The notes: generated by a model from the sequence alone, not told the origin. A stretch of 64,000 nucleotides of DNA from Chthoniobacterales bacterium (GCA_019747735.1 JAIEQL010000008.1:1-64000), one strand, 5' to 3'; positions 1 to 8,401 are shown, counted from the stretch's first letter. Numbers and translations are program-made.

Positions 1-1
1 T

Positions 2-661
2 GAGTCTCAAGGCAACCAAGAAGTGGCAGTACTCTACAAAAAGAGTGCAGAGCAACATCAATTGGCTGCTGTTTACTGGAGACAAAGTGCAGAAGCAATT
101 GCTCGAGGCGATAAAGAAAAAGGAGAATGTTTTGAAGCTGCTGCTAAGGCTACTGAGAATGGTGAAGAATGCTTAGATAATGTTGTCACGTCTTTAAAAA
201 ATGCTTTGGAGGCTGAGTCTCAAGGCAACCAAGAAGTGGCAGTACTCTACAAAAAGAGTGCAGAGCAACATCAATTGGCTGCTGTTTACTATCGACAAAG
301 TGCAGAAGCAGTTGCTCAAGGTAATAAAGAAAAAGGAGAATGTTTTGAAGCTGCTGCTAAGGCTGCTAAGGAGGGTAGCCGGACATTAAATGATGCTGCC
401 CAGACTGCCCTCAAGGCTGAAAACCACAGCCATGAGGAAATGGTAGCGCTCTATAAAAAGAATGCAGGGCAATATCAATTTACTGCTGATTGCTGGCGCC
501 AAAGTGCAGAAGCTTATGCCCAAGGTAACAAGAAAGAAGGAGAACATTTGAAAGATGCCGCTTGGGCCGCTCACAAAAAAACTCAGGAGATTGAAGAAGA
601 AATCAGGTCGAGGTGGTTTTCAATCCTGCTGGAGGCATATCTAGCTGGAAACAGAATTTGA
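2..661 (+). CDS. Helical tandem-repeat protein, 5' end outside window
   Basis: The frame is open at the left edge, so the N-terminus is missing; the in-frame GTG at 23 lies inside a repeat and is not the true start. About 219 residues are visible. One unit begins at base 2, an almost DNA-identical one at base 215 (71 codons later), and a diverged one at base 419. Units are rich in Ala, Glu, Lys and Gln, with motifs such as YKKSAEQ, YWRQSAEA and KEKGECFEAAAKA, which suggests stacked alpha-helical hairpins of about 35 residues, as in TPR or Sel1 proteins. I do not recognise the family. No membrane segment or signal is visible. The last unit is degenerate and ends in a short non-repeat tail. Near-identical DNA between units points to recent duplication or conversion. 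A role in host or protein-protein interaction is a guess. Confidence 0.75.
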   Translation, partial: ESQGNQEVAVLYKKSAEQHQLAAVYWRQSAEAIARGDKEKGECFEAAAKATENGEECLDNVVTSLKNALEAESQGNQEVAVLYKKSAEQHQLAAVYYRQSAEAVAQGNKEKGECFEAAAKAAKEGSRTLNDAAQTALKAENHSHEEMVALYKKNAGQYQFTADCWRQSAEAYAQGNKKEGEHLKDAAWAAHKKTQEIEEEIRSRWFSILLEAYLAGNRI

Positions 662-714
662 TAGCATCTAAGTAACTAATAATTAATGTATTAGAGTTAG
701 ATAAGACGAACCTT

Positions 715-815
715 TTCTAACACTTAGAATTTTTTTATAAAAAAATTCTTTTTTGTGTTCTTTGTGTAATCTCTCTGTTCTTTGTGGTGAATTTCTTCTT
801 GCTTGAGTTACACCA
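715..815. repeat. Family A repeat, copy 1 (downstream of pgm)
   Basis: AT-rich element with a perfect A/T palindrome at about 727-750 followed by two copies of a TGTTCTTTGTG-type motif. The 781-815 part is matched in inverted orientation at about 2882-2916 (34 of 35 bases), on the other side of the pgm gene. The palindrome could also act as a weak terminator. The rest of the 662-859 gap holds nothing I can identify. Confidence 0.6.
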
Positions 816-859
816 TTGCCTCGCTTACTTCTGCTATAATTTTGTTTAAAATCCAACAA

Positions 860-2818
860 TCAAACCCGATCAAGCGCATCTTTTTTCAACCACTCCCAAA
901 GCCGCTCAAGCTCTTGCTGTAGCTGCTGCTTAACACAACGGAGTTCTTCTTTCGAAAAAGTTCCCGCGACCGGTTTCTTTGCAGCAAAGAGATAATATTT
1001 AATCTTTGGCTCTGTTCCTGAAGGACGCACAATGACACGAGCATCTCCTTCGAGGGTAAAAATAAGCATGGCTTCTTTTGGCAAGACTTCTCCTTCGCTA
1101 TCGAGAATGGTTTCTGTTTCAAAATTCTGAAACTGGACCACTTTTTTTCCATCGATAGATTGAAGTGGAGCCGTTGTCGTGTAGGAATCAATGAGATTCT
1201 TCATTTGTCCAGCCCCCTGGGCTCCTTCAAATGCAAGCGACTCACCTCTCTCACAATAAAATCCATATTCTGAATAGATCTGATCTAGGAGCTCGGGGAG
1301 TGTTTTGTGTTGGCTCTTAGCATAAGCCGCCACTTCAGAAAAACAAAGAGCGGCTGCATTTCCATCTTTGTCTCGGACAAAATCACCCAAGCTATATCCA
1401 TAACTCTCCTCTCCTCCAAAAACAAAATAGAGGGCATCACGCAGGCGTGCCGCGCGGCTTTCTGCCTCACTGAGCTCACGATAAGAAGTTTGTATTGCTG
1501 CTGGCAGTAGCTTTTCATAACGCTCTAGCTTCGCACCAATGTATTTAAAACCAGTGAGCGTCTCGACACAAGAAACGCCCCTTTTTTCTGTAATCGCTTT
1601 TTGGAGATCTGTTGTGACGATGCTCTTAATCACCACAGCATGCTTTTTATTCTCTTCATTGAGTACTCCCAAAGCAAAGAGCTGTTCTAAGCGATACCAA
1701 ACTAACAGCACCCCAATTTGATTGCCTGTCAAAAGTTGAAACTGACCCGCTGCATCACGCACCGCAACCCCCATCCGATCATCATCAGGATCGGTGGCAA
1801 TGACTAGATCTGCATTTTCTTTCTCAGCCAAGGTAATCCCAAGTGTCAACGCTTCGGCATTTTCAGGATTGGGGGAGCGCACTGTGGAGAACAATCCATC
1901 AGGAACCATCTGCGCTGCCACGGGCAAACAGGTGACACCGACACTGTTTAAGAGCGGCACAATAATGACACCCCCTACGCCATGGAGCGGGGTGTAAACG
2001 ACTTTGATTTCATGCGTTTGAAAAAGATCGGGTTGAAGTACAAGACTCTCCAAACGTTCTCGATAGGCCTCATCCAGAGCGGTTCCCAGAAGTAGCATCT
2101 CCCCTTGCTGCTCGTTGGTAAGCGGTTCATGCTTTTCTTTTTCTACTTGATCCACGAGCTCTATGATGGCCGTTGCATGTGGTTCGATCACTTGGGCTCC
2201 ATCTTCAAAATAGACCTTATATCCGTTATAAGCGGGTGGATTGTGGCTTGCGGTGATGTTGACTCCGGCAGTGGCCTTGCAATACCTCACAGCAAAAGAG
2301 AGCTCAGGAGTGGAGCGAGGCGCTTCAAAGAGCAAGGCATCACACCCATATTCTCTAACTACGTTGGCAGTGAGCTCTGCAAATTCTCGAGAAAAAAAAC
2401 GAGTGTCATAACTAATACAAATTTTGGGACGCCCCAAACGCTGTTGCTTGCGATGCCAGCGACAGACGTAGGTCACCAGCCCTCGTGTGGCACGTGTAAT
2501 AGTCGCATCATTGATCATGTTAGTCCCCACACAGGAAAATTCAGGACGCCCATCAGACCTCTTGTTTCCTAGCTCTAAACTGGTGATGACCTCTCCCATC
2601 GTCTTTCCACGAAGTCCCCCAGTCCCAAAAGCAAGTGTCCGAAAAAAACGATCATTGAGTTCCTTCCATTCCTCTCGCGCCACAAGCTCCTGCACTACAC
2701 GCTCTGAAAAAGAGGAAGGGGCTTCTTGCTTCAGAAGCATTCGAATATTTTCAGCAGAGCTTGAAGAGAGGTTACCAGCCGCAACAGCTGATGTAATGGA
2801 TTGGAGAAGCGTAGTCAT
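860..2818 (-). CDS. pgm: Phosphoglucomutase/phosphomannomutase family enzyme
   Basis: Alpha-D-phosphohexomutase, 652 residues, a cytosolic enzyme that interconverts hexose 1- and 6-phosphates and so links glycogen and envelope sugars to glycolysis. Visible signatures in order: FGTGGLRG near residue 64, the phosphoserine loop TASHNP with catalytic Ser about 191, the Mg-binding loop DPDDDR about 343-348, the sugar-recognition motif GGEESYG about 468-474, and the phosphate-binding RPSGTEPK near the C-terminus. The length and the long linkers fit the PGM2-like branch rather than the 450-residue PMM/PGM branch; which sugar is preferred cannot be read from sequence. It stands alone between two inverted family A repeats, with zwf upstream on the same strand about 300 bases away. 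Confidence 0.93.
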   Translation of the reverse strand: MTTLLQSITSAVAAGNLSSSSAENIRMLLKQEAPSSFSERVVQELVAREEWKELNDRFFRTLAFGTGGLRGKTMGEVITSLELGNKRSDGRPEFSCVGTNMINDATITRATRGLVTYVCRWHRKQQRLGRPKICISYDTRFFSREFAELTANVVREYGCDALLFEAPRSTPELSFAVRYCKATAGVNITASHNPPAYNGYKVYFEDGAQVIEPHATAIIELVDQVEKEKHEPLTNEQQGEMLLLGTALDEAYRERLESLVLQPDLFQTHEIKVVYTPLHGVGGVIIVPLLNSVGVTCLPVAAQMVPDGLFSTVRSPNPENAEALTLGITLAEKENADLVIATDPDDDRMGVAVRDAAGQFQLLTGNQIGVLLVWYRLEQLFALGVLNEENKKHAVVIKSIVTTDLQKAITEKRGVSCVETLTGFKYIGAKLERYEKLLPAAIQTSYRELSEAESRAARLRDALYFVFGGEESYGYSLGDFVRDKDGNAAALCFSEVAAYAKSQHKTLPELLDQIYSEYGFYCERGESLAFEGAQGAGQMKNLIDSYTTTAPLQSIDGKKVVQFQNFETETILDSEGEVLPKEAMLIFTLEGDARVIVRPSGTEPKIKYYLFAAKKPVAGTFSKEELRCVKQQLQQELERLWEWLKKDALDRV

Positions 2819-2879
2819 AGGAATTCTACAAGGTTAGAAAGGTATTGGGACGATTTTTCAAAAAAGAAGAAACTGTCAA

Positions 2880-3075
2880 CGTAGCTCAAGCAAGAAGAAA
2901 TTCACCACAAAGAACACAAAGCCGCTTCAAGCGGCACACAAAGAACACAAAATAAAATTTTTTATAAAAAATTTTATGGTTGAAGAATTGTAATCACAGG
3001 CAACTTGAAAAGAGGATATTTGTCTTTAACACTTGGAATTTTTTTGTGTTCTTTGTGGTCAATTCTTTGCTGAAA
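2880..3075. repeat. Family A repeat, copy 2 (between zwf and pgm)
   Basis: Contains CACCACAAAGAACACAAAG and a second CACAAAGAACACAAA block separated by a small GC hairpin (GCCGCTTCAAGCGGC), then an A/T palindrome near 2955-2978, then the same motif reversed (TTGTGTTCTTTGTGG) near 3041-3060. The outer motifs are inverted relative to each other, so the whole can fold back. Together with copy 1 it brackets pgm. The gap 2819-3120 holds nothing else that I see. Confidence 0.6.
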
Positions 3076-3120
3076 AAAACTGACATTGGTAGTCACTTTT
3101 TATTCTACTTGCGGAAGACC

Positions 3121-4647
3121 CTAAATATTCCTCCAAACTGCCCGCTGCTGTTGCAACAAAACATCAGCTTTTTCTGGCCCCCAACTACCACTGGGATAAA
3201 AAGCGAGATCGTTTGAGGAAGTTTTCCAAGCCTCTTCAATGCCATCAATAAAAGTCCAGGCAGCCTCGACTTCATCACTCCGTGCAAAGAGGGTAGCATC
3301 ACCACTCATGGCATCGAGTAGAAGACGCTCATAAGCTTCTGGAGTTGCTTTTCCAAAAGAAGTTCCATAACAAAAATCCATTTTGACCGGCTCAATCTGC
3401 AAGCTCGATCCAGGTGTTTTTGCTGACATGCGAAGGGAGATTCCCTCGTCAGGCTGAATTCTGATCACAAGCACGTTAGGATCTAAGGTATGCCCCAAGG
3501 TGTTAAAAAGAACTGGTGGTACTTCCTTAAAGGTGATCGCAATTTCTGTTCCCGCTTTAGGCATACGTTTTCCTGCCCTCACAAAAAAAGGAACACCAGC
3601 CCACCGCCAATTATCCACAGCAATATCAAGGGCCACATAAGTCTCTGTAACAGATCCTGAGGCAACTCCTGGCTCATCTCGATAAGCAGGCACATTCTGA
3701 TTGTTAATCATTCCTGCTGCGTATTGCCCGCGTACAACATGCTTAAACGCATGAGCTCCTGTTAAAGGACGCAAAGAGCGCAAGACTTTTACTTTTTCAT
3801 CACGAATAGAATCAGCACTCATGCTCATAGGAGGCTCCATGGCAATGAGGGTCAAAAGCTGCAACAGGTGATTTTGAACCATATCGCGCAAAGCTCCTGC
3901 TTTGTCATAATAGCCAGCACGGCCCTCGACACCGAGTCGCTCGGTAGCTGTGATTTGAACATGCTCCACATGCTTCGCATTCCAAATCGATTCAAAAATG
4001 GAATTAGCAAAACGAAGCACCATGATATTTTGCGCAGTCTCTTTGCCTAAGTAATGATCAATGCGATAGGTCGATGATTCGGGAAAAGATTCATGAATGA
4101 CCTTATTAAGGTGACGTGCTGTCTGAAGGTCGACTCCAAATGGTTTTTCAACAATCACCCGTGCCCAGGCACCTGGATTAGGATGGCTTAAGCAACTCTC
4201 TTTTAAATTATGCAAGATCACATCAAACTGATCTGGGGCCACCGCAAAATAAAACAATCGATTGCCAGGCCTTTTAGAATGAGCATCTAGCGCAGTCAGC
4301 TTTTCTCTCAATGCGAGATAGCCATCAAAATTGTGAAACTCTGTCTGATGATAAGAAATGGATCTTGCAAATTGCTCCCATATTTTCTCATCAAGTGGTG
4401 TCCGAGAAAATTTTTTCGTAGAAATTTTTAGCTCAGCGCGAAATTCTTCCTCTGTTTTTTCACGACGAGCGACACAGATAATATCAATATTGAGAGGCAA
4501 CGCCCCTTCCATTGCCAAGTTATAAAGGGCTGGAATCAGCTTACGGTGAGTCAGATCGCCAGTAGCTCCAAAAATAACAAGAGTGCATGATTCAGGGATA
4601 AGCTTGCTAGCAGCGGTTTCGCGGGGTGAGTGGAGAGAGGAATTCAT
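3121..4647 (-). CDS. zwf: Glucose-6-phosphate 1-dehydrogenase
   Basis: Oxidises glucose 6-phosphate to 6-phosphogluconolactone with NADP, the entry step of the oxidative pentose phosphate pathway. With the ATG at 4647 the protein has 508 residues, normal for the family. The NADP-binding GATGDL motif lies near residues 28-32, EKPFG near 167-171, and the active-site motif RIDHYLGKE near 195-203. A longer frame begins at 4701 but would overlap the vapC stop region and adds only an unconserved hydrophobic stretch, so I prefer 4647. It follows vapC by 7 bases on the same strand. The usual partners pgl and gnd are not adjacent. Confidence 0.95.
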   Translation of the reverse strand: MNSSLHSPRETAASKLIPESCTLVIFGATGDLTHRKLIPALYNLAMEGALPLNIDIICVARREKTEEEFRAELKISTKKFSRTPLDEKIWEQFARSISYHQTEFHNFDGYLALREKLTALDAHSKRPGNRLFYFAVAPDQFDVILHNLKESCLSHPNPGAWARVIVEKPFGVDLQTARHLNKVIHESFPESSTYRIDHYLGKETAQNIMVLRFANSIFESIWNAKHVEHVQITATERLGVEGRAGYYDKAGALRDMVQNHLLQLLTLIAMEPPMSMSADSIRDEKVKVLRSLRPLTGAHAFKHVVRGQYAAGMINNQNVPAYRDEPGVASGSVTETYVALDIAVDNWRWAGVPFFVRAGKRMPKAGTEIAITFKEVPPVLFNTLGHTLDPNVLVIRIQPDEGISLRMSAKTPGSSLQIEPVKMDFCYGTSFGKATPEAYERLLLDAMSGDATLFARSDEVEAAWTFIDGIEEAWKTSSNDLAFYPSGSWGPEKADVLLQQQRAVWRNI

Positions 4648-4654
4648 TGGGAAT

Positions 4655-5071
4655 TTACTTAAAAGGATTGACGATAGTGAGACCTTGGATAGTTTGCCCA
4701 TGGTTTAAATCTTCCGTTATGAGCACTGTACAGCGAGCGGCTAAAGCGCTGCTGACAATTAACGAGTCCCAAAAGGAGAATTGATAAATGGTACTTACCT
4801 CAATGGCGTCTTCAATAATATCAGGACGAATGAGAATGACTTCAAAGGAGCGTTGCCACTCTCTAAAGAGTTGTTTAACAATCGAAGAGCTTCTTCGAAA
4901 TTTTTTAATATCAACAGCACAATATTCTTGAAGCACTTGTGTTGAAATAACTCCGTTTCCTTGGTTGTTAGCTAACCTTGTAATTCTTCTAGCTTGATCT
5001 TGTTTTTTGGGGTCCTTTGTATCGACTGAGTAAAGTAAAATATTAGAATCAAAAAATACTTTAGAGATCAT
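4655..5071 (-). CDS. VapC-like PIN-domain toxin
   Basis: PIN-domain ribonuclease of about 138 residues, expected to cleave RNA when released from its antitoxin. The acidic residues of the family are visible: FFDSN near the start, QEYC in the middle, FWDS, and TEDLNHG near the end. I chose the ATG at 5071 because a GAGGAG Shine-Dalgarno sits just upstream, inside the antitoxin gene; a GTG at 5083 is an alternative. The gene overlaps the antitoxin by 11 bases, the usual toxin-antitoxin arrangement with translational coupling. It lies immediately upstream of zwf, so the two may share a transcript. Confidence 0.87.
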   Translation of the reverse strand: MISKVFFDSNILLYSVDTKDPKKQDQARRITRLANNQGNGVISTQVLQEYCAVDIKKFRRSSSIVKQLFREWQRSFEVILIRPDIIEDAIEVSTIYQFSFWDSLIVSSALAARCTVLITEDLNHGQTIQGLTIVNPFK

Positions 5072-5288
5072 ATATCTCCTCACGATTGAATTTGTAGTTT
5101 TCGAGCTGAGAAGGATGTTTATCTGCTAATGCAAAAAGCCGATCGATGCTTGTTTCACCAGAAAGGGGCATGACTTTTTGTTTTAGTAAATCTCTCATTA
5201 ACTGATCAAGAGTGGTGTGATGCCTCTCTACGTATGAATGTGCCATAGTAGCAATATCATCTTCTAGTGACAGGGTTATACTTTTCAT
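5061..5288 (-). CDS. VapB-type antitoxin
   Basis: Small protein of 75 residues that precedes and overlaps the PIN toxin. The N-terminal segment (SITLSLEDDIATMAHSY) looks like a ribbon-helix-helix DNA-binding start, which would let the pair repress its own promoter. The C-terminal part is acidic and polar, as in toxin-neutralising tails. Its function is inferred mainly from position and size. Confidence 0.78.
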   Translation of the reverse strand: MKSITLSLEDDIATMAHSYVERHHTTLDQLMRDLLKQKVMPLSGETSIDRLFALADKHPSQLENYKFNREEIYDL

Positions 5289-5340
5289 ATTGTGATGATA
5301 AATTGTTTTTAAAAAGCTTCAACTTTTGCCTTCAACTCTT

Positions 5341-6594
5341 CTAAGGAAGAGAAAATTGGTTAGCGAAGCTTTGTACTTTCTCTCGCAAAAGAGCTAGCCC
5401 TTTTTTATCAGCTCGTTGTTCCAAGGCCTGATGAATAAAATCGGCAACTTGTATCATCTCCTTTTCCATAAAACCACGCGTTGTCACGGCAGGTGTCCCA
5501 AGCCGGATACCACCTGTCTTGGTGATCGGTTCTGTATCAAAAGGAATGGCATTTTTATTCACAGTGATGGCAACATGGTCTAAGATCTCTTGCGCTTCCA
5601 ACCCCTGAATACCACGAGAACGCAGATCCACTAACATCAGGTGATTATCTGTCCCTCCTGAAACAATGGTAAATCCAAGCTCTACAAGGCGAGCTGCTAA
5701 TGCTTGTGCATTGAGGACAATTTGACGGGTATAATCACGAAAGGAAGGTTGCAACGCTTCATGAAAACAGACGGCCTTGCCCGCAATGACATGCATTAAG
5801 GGTCCACCTTGAATGCCTGGAAAAACCTGGGCATCGAGCTGCTTAGCATATTTTTCACGACATAAAATCAAGCCGCCACGAGGACCACGTAATGTTTTGT
5901 GAGTGGTGGTTGTGACAAAGTCAGCAAAGGGAACAGGGCTTGGATGTGCTCCTCCGGCAACAAGACCAGCAATATGAGCCATGTCGACAAAAAGAAGAGC
6001 TCCAACACTATCGGCAATAAGGCGTAGTCGTGGAAAATCAATCACCCGCGAATAAGCGGAAGCGCCAGCAGTGATCATCTTGGGACGGATCTGTTCAGCT
6101 TGTTTGGCAAGCGCATCATAATCGATAATCCCCTCTTCTTGGCTGACTCCGTAATGATGAACTTGAAATAATTTTCCTGAAAAATTAGCACGATGCCCAT
6201 GCGTCAAATGACCACCATGAGCCAAATCCATCGTCAAGATGCTGTCCCCTGGTTTTAGCACAGAAAAATAAACAGCCATGTTTGCCTGACTTCCACTATG
6301 AGGTTGTACATTGGCGTGCTCTGCTCCAAAGAGCCTAATAGCACGCTCTATGGCGAGGCGTTCTACAACATCAACATACTCGCAACCACCATACCAACGT
6401 TTAGAGGGATACCCTTCAGCATATTTGTTGGTCAGGCAGGAACCTTGAGCTTCCCTCACCGCTTGGCTCGTAAAATTTTCGGAAGCGATGAGCTCCAGAT
6501 GATCGTGTTGACGTTTGGATTCTGCGGCAATCGCAGAGGTAATAAGTGGATCTGTTTGTTGGAGAGCTAAAACATGTTGAGAAGAAGAGTTCAT
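5341..6594 (-). CDS. glyA: Serine hydroxymethyltransferase
   Basis: PLP enzyme that interconverts serine and glycine while loading one-carbon units on tetrahydrofolate. At 417 residues it has the standard length. Family signatures are present: LIASENF near residue 36, KYAEGYP near 57, VDMAHIAGL near 203, and the PLP-lysine segment [13 protein letters not shown] with Lys about 233. Its ATG overlaps the stop of the upstream phosphatase gene as ATGA, so the two are translationally coupled. The window also carries folD and gcvPH, which use the same folate and glycine pools. Confidence 0.97.
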   Translation of the reverse strand: MNSSSQHVLALQQTDPLITSAIAAESKRQHDHLELIASENFTSQAVREAQGSCLTNKYAEGYPSKRWYGGCEYVDVVERLAIERAIRLFGAEHANVQPHSGSQANMAVYFSVLKPGDSILTMDLAHGGHLTHGHRANFSGKLFQVHHYGVSQEEGIIDYDALAKQAEQIRPKMITAGASAYSRVIDFPRLRLIADSVGALLFVDMAHIAGLVAGGAHPSPVPFADFVTTTTHKTLRGPRGGLILCREKYAKQLDAQVFPGIQGGPLMHVIAGKAVCFHEALQPSFRDYTRQIVLNAQALAARLVELGFTIVSGGTDNHLMLVDLRSRGIQGLEAQEILDHVAITVNKNAIPFDTEPITKTGGIRLGTPAVTTRGFMEKEMIQVADFIHQALEQRADKKGLALLREKVQSFANQFSLP

Positions 6595-7019
6595 AAATTT
6601 TCAAGGAGGATACGTTTTAATGAAGATTGAATCATAATACAACACTCTTGATAATTACTCAAACCTCCCCCTATTGGATCCATGATTTCTTGGTTTTCAT
6701 TGAGCAAAAAAAACTTTTGCTGATGCTCTGGATAGCGCTGTAAAAGAGCGAAGAGGTGATCCTCTGTCATGGCAAAAACAATTGTTGCTTCCTGAATCAA
6801 TTCGGCAGTGACAGGCTTACTTTTAAAAGAAGAAAAATCAATACCTTCTTTTGCAAGCGCTTTGAGGGCAAAAGAAGTCGCTGCGGCTCCTCGTGTAGCC
6901 TGCAACCCTGCTGAGGAAGCTCTTAGATCACTGCGCTCTTGGGTCATTTTGTGAAACAAAGCTTCGGCCATTGGGCTTCTGCAAGTATTCCCAGTACAGA
7001 CAAAAAGTATTTTTTTCAT
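6591..7019 (-). CDS. Low-molecular-weight phosphatase, protein-arginine-phosphatase type
   Basis: Cytosolic phosphatase of 142 residues starting at the ATG at 7019; a longer frame reaching 7091 adds an unrelated hydrophobic stretch. The P-loop is [10 protein letters not shown] (Cys 8, Arg 14), and the general-acid motif is MDPIGG near the C-terminus. In the Bacillus protein YwlE a Thr at the same P-loop position selects phosphoarginine, whereas tyrosine phosphatases carry Ile there; this protein has Thr. YwlE also sits next to rpiB and glyA in Firmicutes, and here it overlaps glyA by 4 bases (rpiB is missing). Whether a McsB-type arginine kinase exists in this genome is unknown from the window. 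Confidence 0.82.
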   Translation of the reverse strand: MKKILFVCTGNTCRSPMAEALFHKMTQERSDLRASSAGLQATRGAAATSFALKALAKEGIDFSSFKSKPVTAELIQEATIVFAMTEDHLFALLQRYPEHQQKFFLLNENQEIMDPIGGGLSNYQECCIMIQSSLKRILLENL

Positions 7020-7130
7020 GAATAATGCTCTCAAGGTAACTCCAAAAAATAAAAATAGAAAACTCGAACTCTTATAAAATGATCGTGACATTGCTTGCTT
7101 TCTCCGATATCGTCACCCGGATTATTCTCT

Positions 7131-7439
7131 ATGCAACGAAAAAGTGCTTTCTCACGCAGACTACCTGACCTCGTCACTGAGGAATTAGTGGCAGTTCTTT
7201 CCCAAAAAGGAACTTCTTTTGAATTTAAACAACTTTTTGACATCGTCTATGAACGTCTCAAAAAAAGGAATGCTGCTAGCGGGGGTGAAGAGATGCTTCG
7301 CCTGCGCGCCTATGAAAAGCTCCAACACCTCGTTTCAAGGGGGATGGTCAAAAAGACTGGCAAGAAATACAAGGGACTTGTTTCCTTAGCCAATGCGATT
7401 ACTCCAATCGAAGCTTCTAGCTCTTCTAAAACAGCTTAA
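7131..7439 (+). CDS. Conserved-looking small protein, possible winged helix
   Basis: A 102-residue basic protein starting at the ATG at 7131, transcribed divergently from the phosphatase-glyA pair. It has no signal or membrane segment. The middle (EEMLRLRAYEKLQHLVSRGMVKKTGKKYKG) reads like the recognition helix plus wing of a winged helix, and the Ser-rich tail is probably disordered. I do not recognise the family. It precedes nuoA by about 50 bases on the same strand and may be co-transcribed with it. Confidence 0.6.
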   Translation: MQRKSAFSRRLPDLVTEELVAVLSQKGTSFEFKQLFDIVYERLKKRNAASGGEEMLRLRAYEKLQHLVSRGMVKKTGKKYKGLVSLANAITPIEASSSSKTA

Positions 7440-7489
7440 CTCGGATAAAAGATGAGTTGCTGCTGAACAAGCCAACAACTTTTTTTATT

Positions 7490-7858
7490 ATGACTGACTC
7501 CTACGGCTCCTTGCTCATTCACATTATTGTAGCATTAGGATTTGCTCTTTCTGTTTGGCTTGGGAGCTTTTTGTTAGGGCGTATTGGAACAGCTTTAGGT
7601 GTCAAGAACAGCTCCTATGAATGTGGCATGCTACCCAAGATGCTTATTCAGCCACGTTTCAGTGTGAAGTTTTATTTAATCGCTATGCTCTTTATCCTTT
7701 TTGATATTGAGGTCGTCTTTATGATTCCATGGGCCGTCTGCTATCGTGAATTCATTCTTAACTATGGAACGATCATCCTGGGCAGCATGCTCAGCTTTGT
7801 TACTCTTTTGATGATTGGCTATCTCTATGCCATCAAAAAAGGGGCTCTGGAATTTTAA
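7490..7858 (+). CDS. nuoA: NADH-quinone oxidoreductase subunit A
   Basis: Small membrane subunit of respiratory complex I, 122 residues with three hydrophobic segments. Conserved features include the loop YECGMLP with its Cys, FSVKFYLIAMLFILFDIEVVF in the second helix region (with the acidic FDIE), and a third helix near the C-terminus. I start at the ATG at 7490; a TTG at 7457 would add 11 residues. No other nuo gene follows: the next feature is a repeat and then tRNA-Ser. Complex I genes normally form one operon, so either nuoB-N lie elsewhere or nuoA has been separated from them. Confidence 0.9.
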   Translation: MTDSYGSLLIHIIVALGFALSVWLGSFLLGRIGTALGVKNSSYECGMLPKMLIQPRFSVKFYLIAMLFILFDIEVVFMIPWAVCYREFILNYGTIILGSMLSFVTLLMIGYLYAIKKGALEF

Positions 7859-7903
7859 TCAAAAAATATTTGGATTAAGCTACCGTGTGTAAGGGAGAAA
7901 GGA

Positions 7904-8034
7904 AGAACATGTTCAAAAACGTCTAAAATCGATGCAATGCCAGGAGCGAGGAGTCGCAGTCCCGCAGTGTATATGAACACGAGCACTGGAGCGACGACGC
8001 AGTGCGCGATTTTAGGCGTTTTGGGACATGCTCT
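7904..8034. repeat. Family B element, copy 1, abutting tRNA-Ser
   Basis: Element of 131 bases with imperfect terminal inverted repeats of about 30 bases: left end AGAACATGTTCAAAAACGTC, right end (reverse complement) AGAGCATGTCCCAAAACGCC, both leading into TAAAATCG. The interior GC-rich segment (CAGGAGCGAGGAGTCGCAG and CCCGCAGTGTATATGAA) is shared with copies at 17806-17946 and 45737-45878. The right end stops on the base before tRNA-Ser begins. No transposase is encoded, so it is MITE-like. Confidence 0.75.
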
Positions 8035-8126
8035 GGAAGGGTGGCTGAGTTTGGTTTAAGGCACTCGACTCGAAATCGAACGTAGGATAATACCTACCGT
8101 GGGTTCAAATCCCACCCCTTCCGCCA
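8035..8126 (+). tRNA. tRNA-Ser (anticodon CGA)
   Basis: A 92-base class II tRNA. The acceptor strand GGAAGGG pairs with CCCTTCC, followed by G and an encoded CCA. The D arm carries GCTGAG and GGTTTAAGGC. The anticodon loop CTCGAAA gives CGA, which reads the serine codon UCG. A long variable arm (ACGTAGGATAATACCTACC) folds into its own stem, as in serine tRNAs, and the T arm contains GGTTCAAATCC. The stem pair at the top of the anticodon arm looks mismatched (C-A). Its upstream side is entirely a family B repeat, so its promoter must lie in or beyond that element. Confidence 0.95.
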
Positions 8127-8401
8127 CTTTTTCTCCGATACCGCAGCGAGCAAACTCCTTTTTTCACCTGCTTGCTCACCAAAGAAAACTCCACGGGGAT
8201 TTCTAAAAATTCTCCTGGCACGCCTGTCAATGTCGGCCTCTCTTGACCATTGAGAATGATCGGGAGAATAGTCACTTCAAACTCCTCCGCATCCTGAAAA
8301 CTTAAAAAAGCAGGCTTATAAGGCGGGAGATCAAAACGCTTGAGCAAACCCTGATCTGTTACTAATTTCCCATCAGCGCTAAGCACAGCAGCAATTTTCA
8401 T
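8105..8401 (-). CDS. Small unrecognised protein overlapping tRNA-Ser
   Basis: A 98-residue frame on the minus strand, 43 bases downstream of the UPF0104 membrane protein and probably in its transcript. The N-terminal 75 residues look like a plausible folded protein with alternating hydrophobic strands (KIAAVLSADGKL, EFEVTILPIILNG). The last residues (RRKSGGRGGI) are read antisense through the 3' end of tRNA-Ser, so the native C-terminus may have been altered. No clear Shine-Dalgarno is visible. I do not recognise a family. Confidence 0.5.
   Translation of the reverse strand: MKIAAVLSADGKLVTDQGLLKRFDLPPYKPAFLSFQDAEEFEVTILPIILNGQERPTLTGVPGEFLEIPVEFSLVSKQVKKGVCSLRYRRKSGGRGGI

Noticed and set aside
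2105-2572. 155-codon plus-strand frame inside pgm
   Set aside because: It is antisense to conserved pgm sequence including TASHNP, has no family features, and is a composition shadow.
7904-8126. Genomic-island attachment site at tRNA-Ser
   Set aside because: No integrase gene and no direct repeat of the tRNA 3' end are visible nearby; the neighbouring sequence is explained by a family B element.
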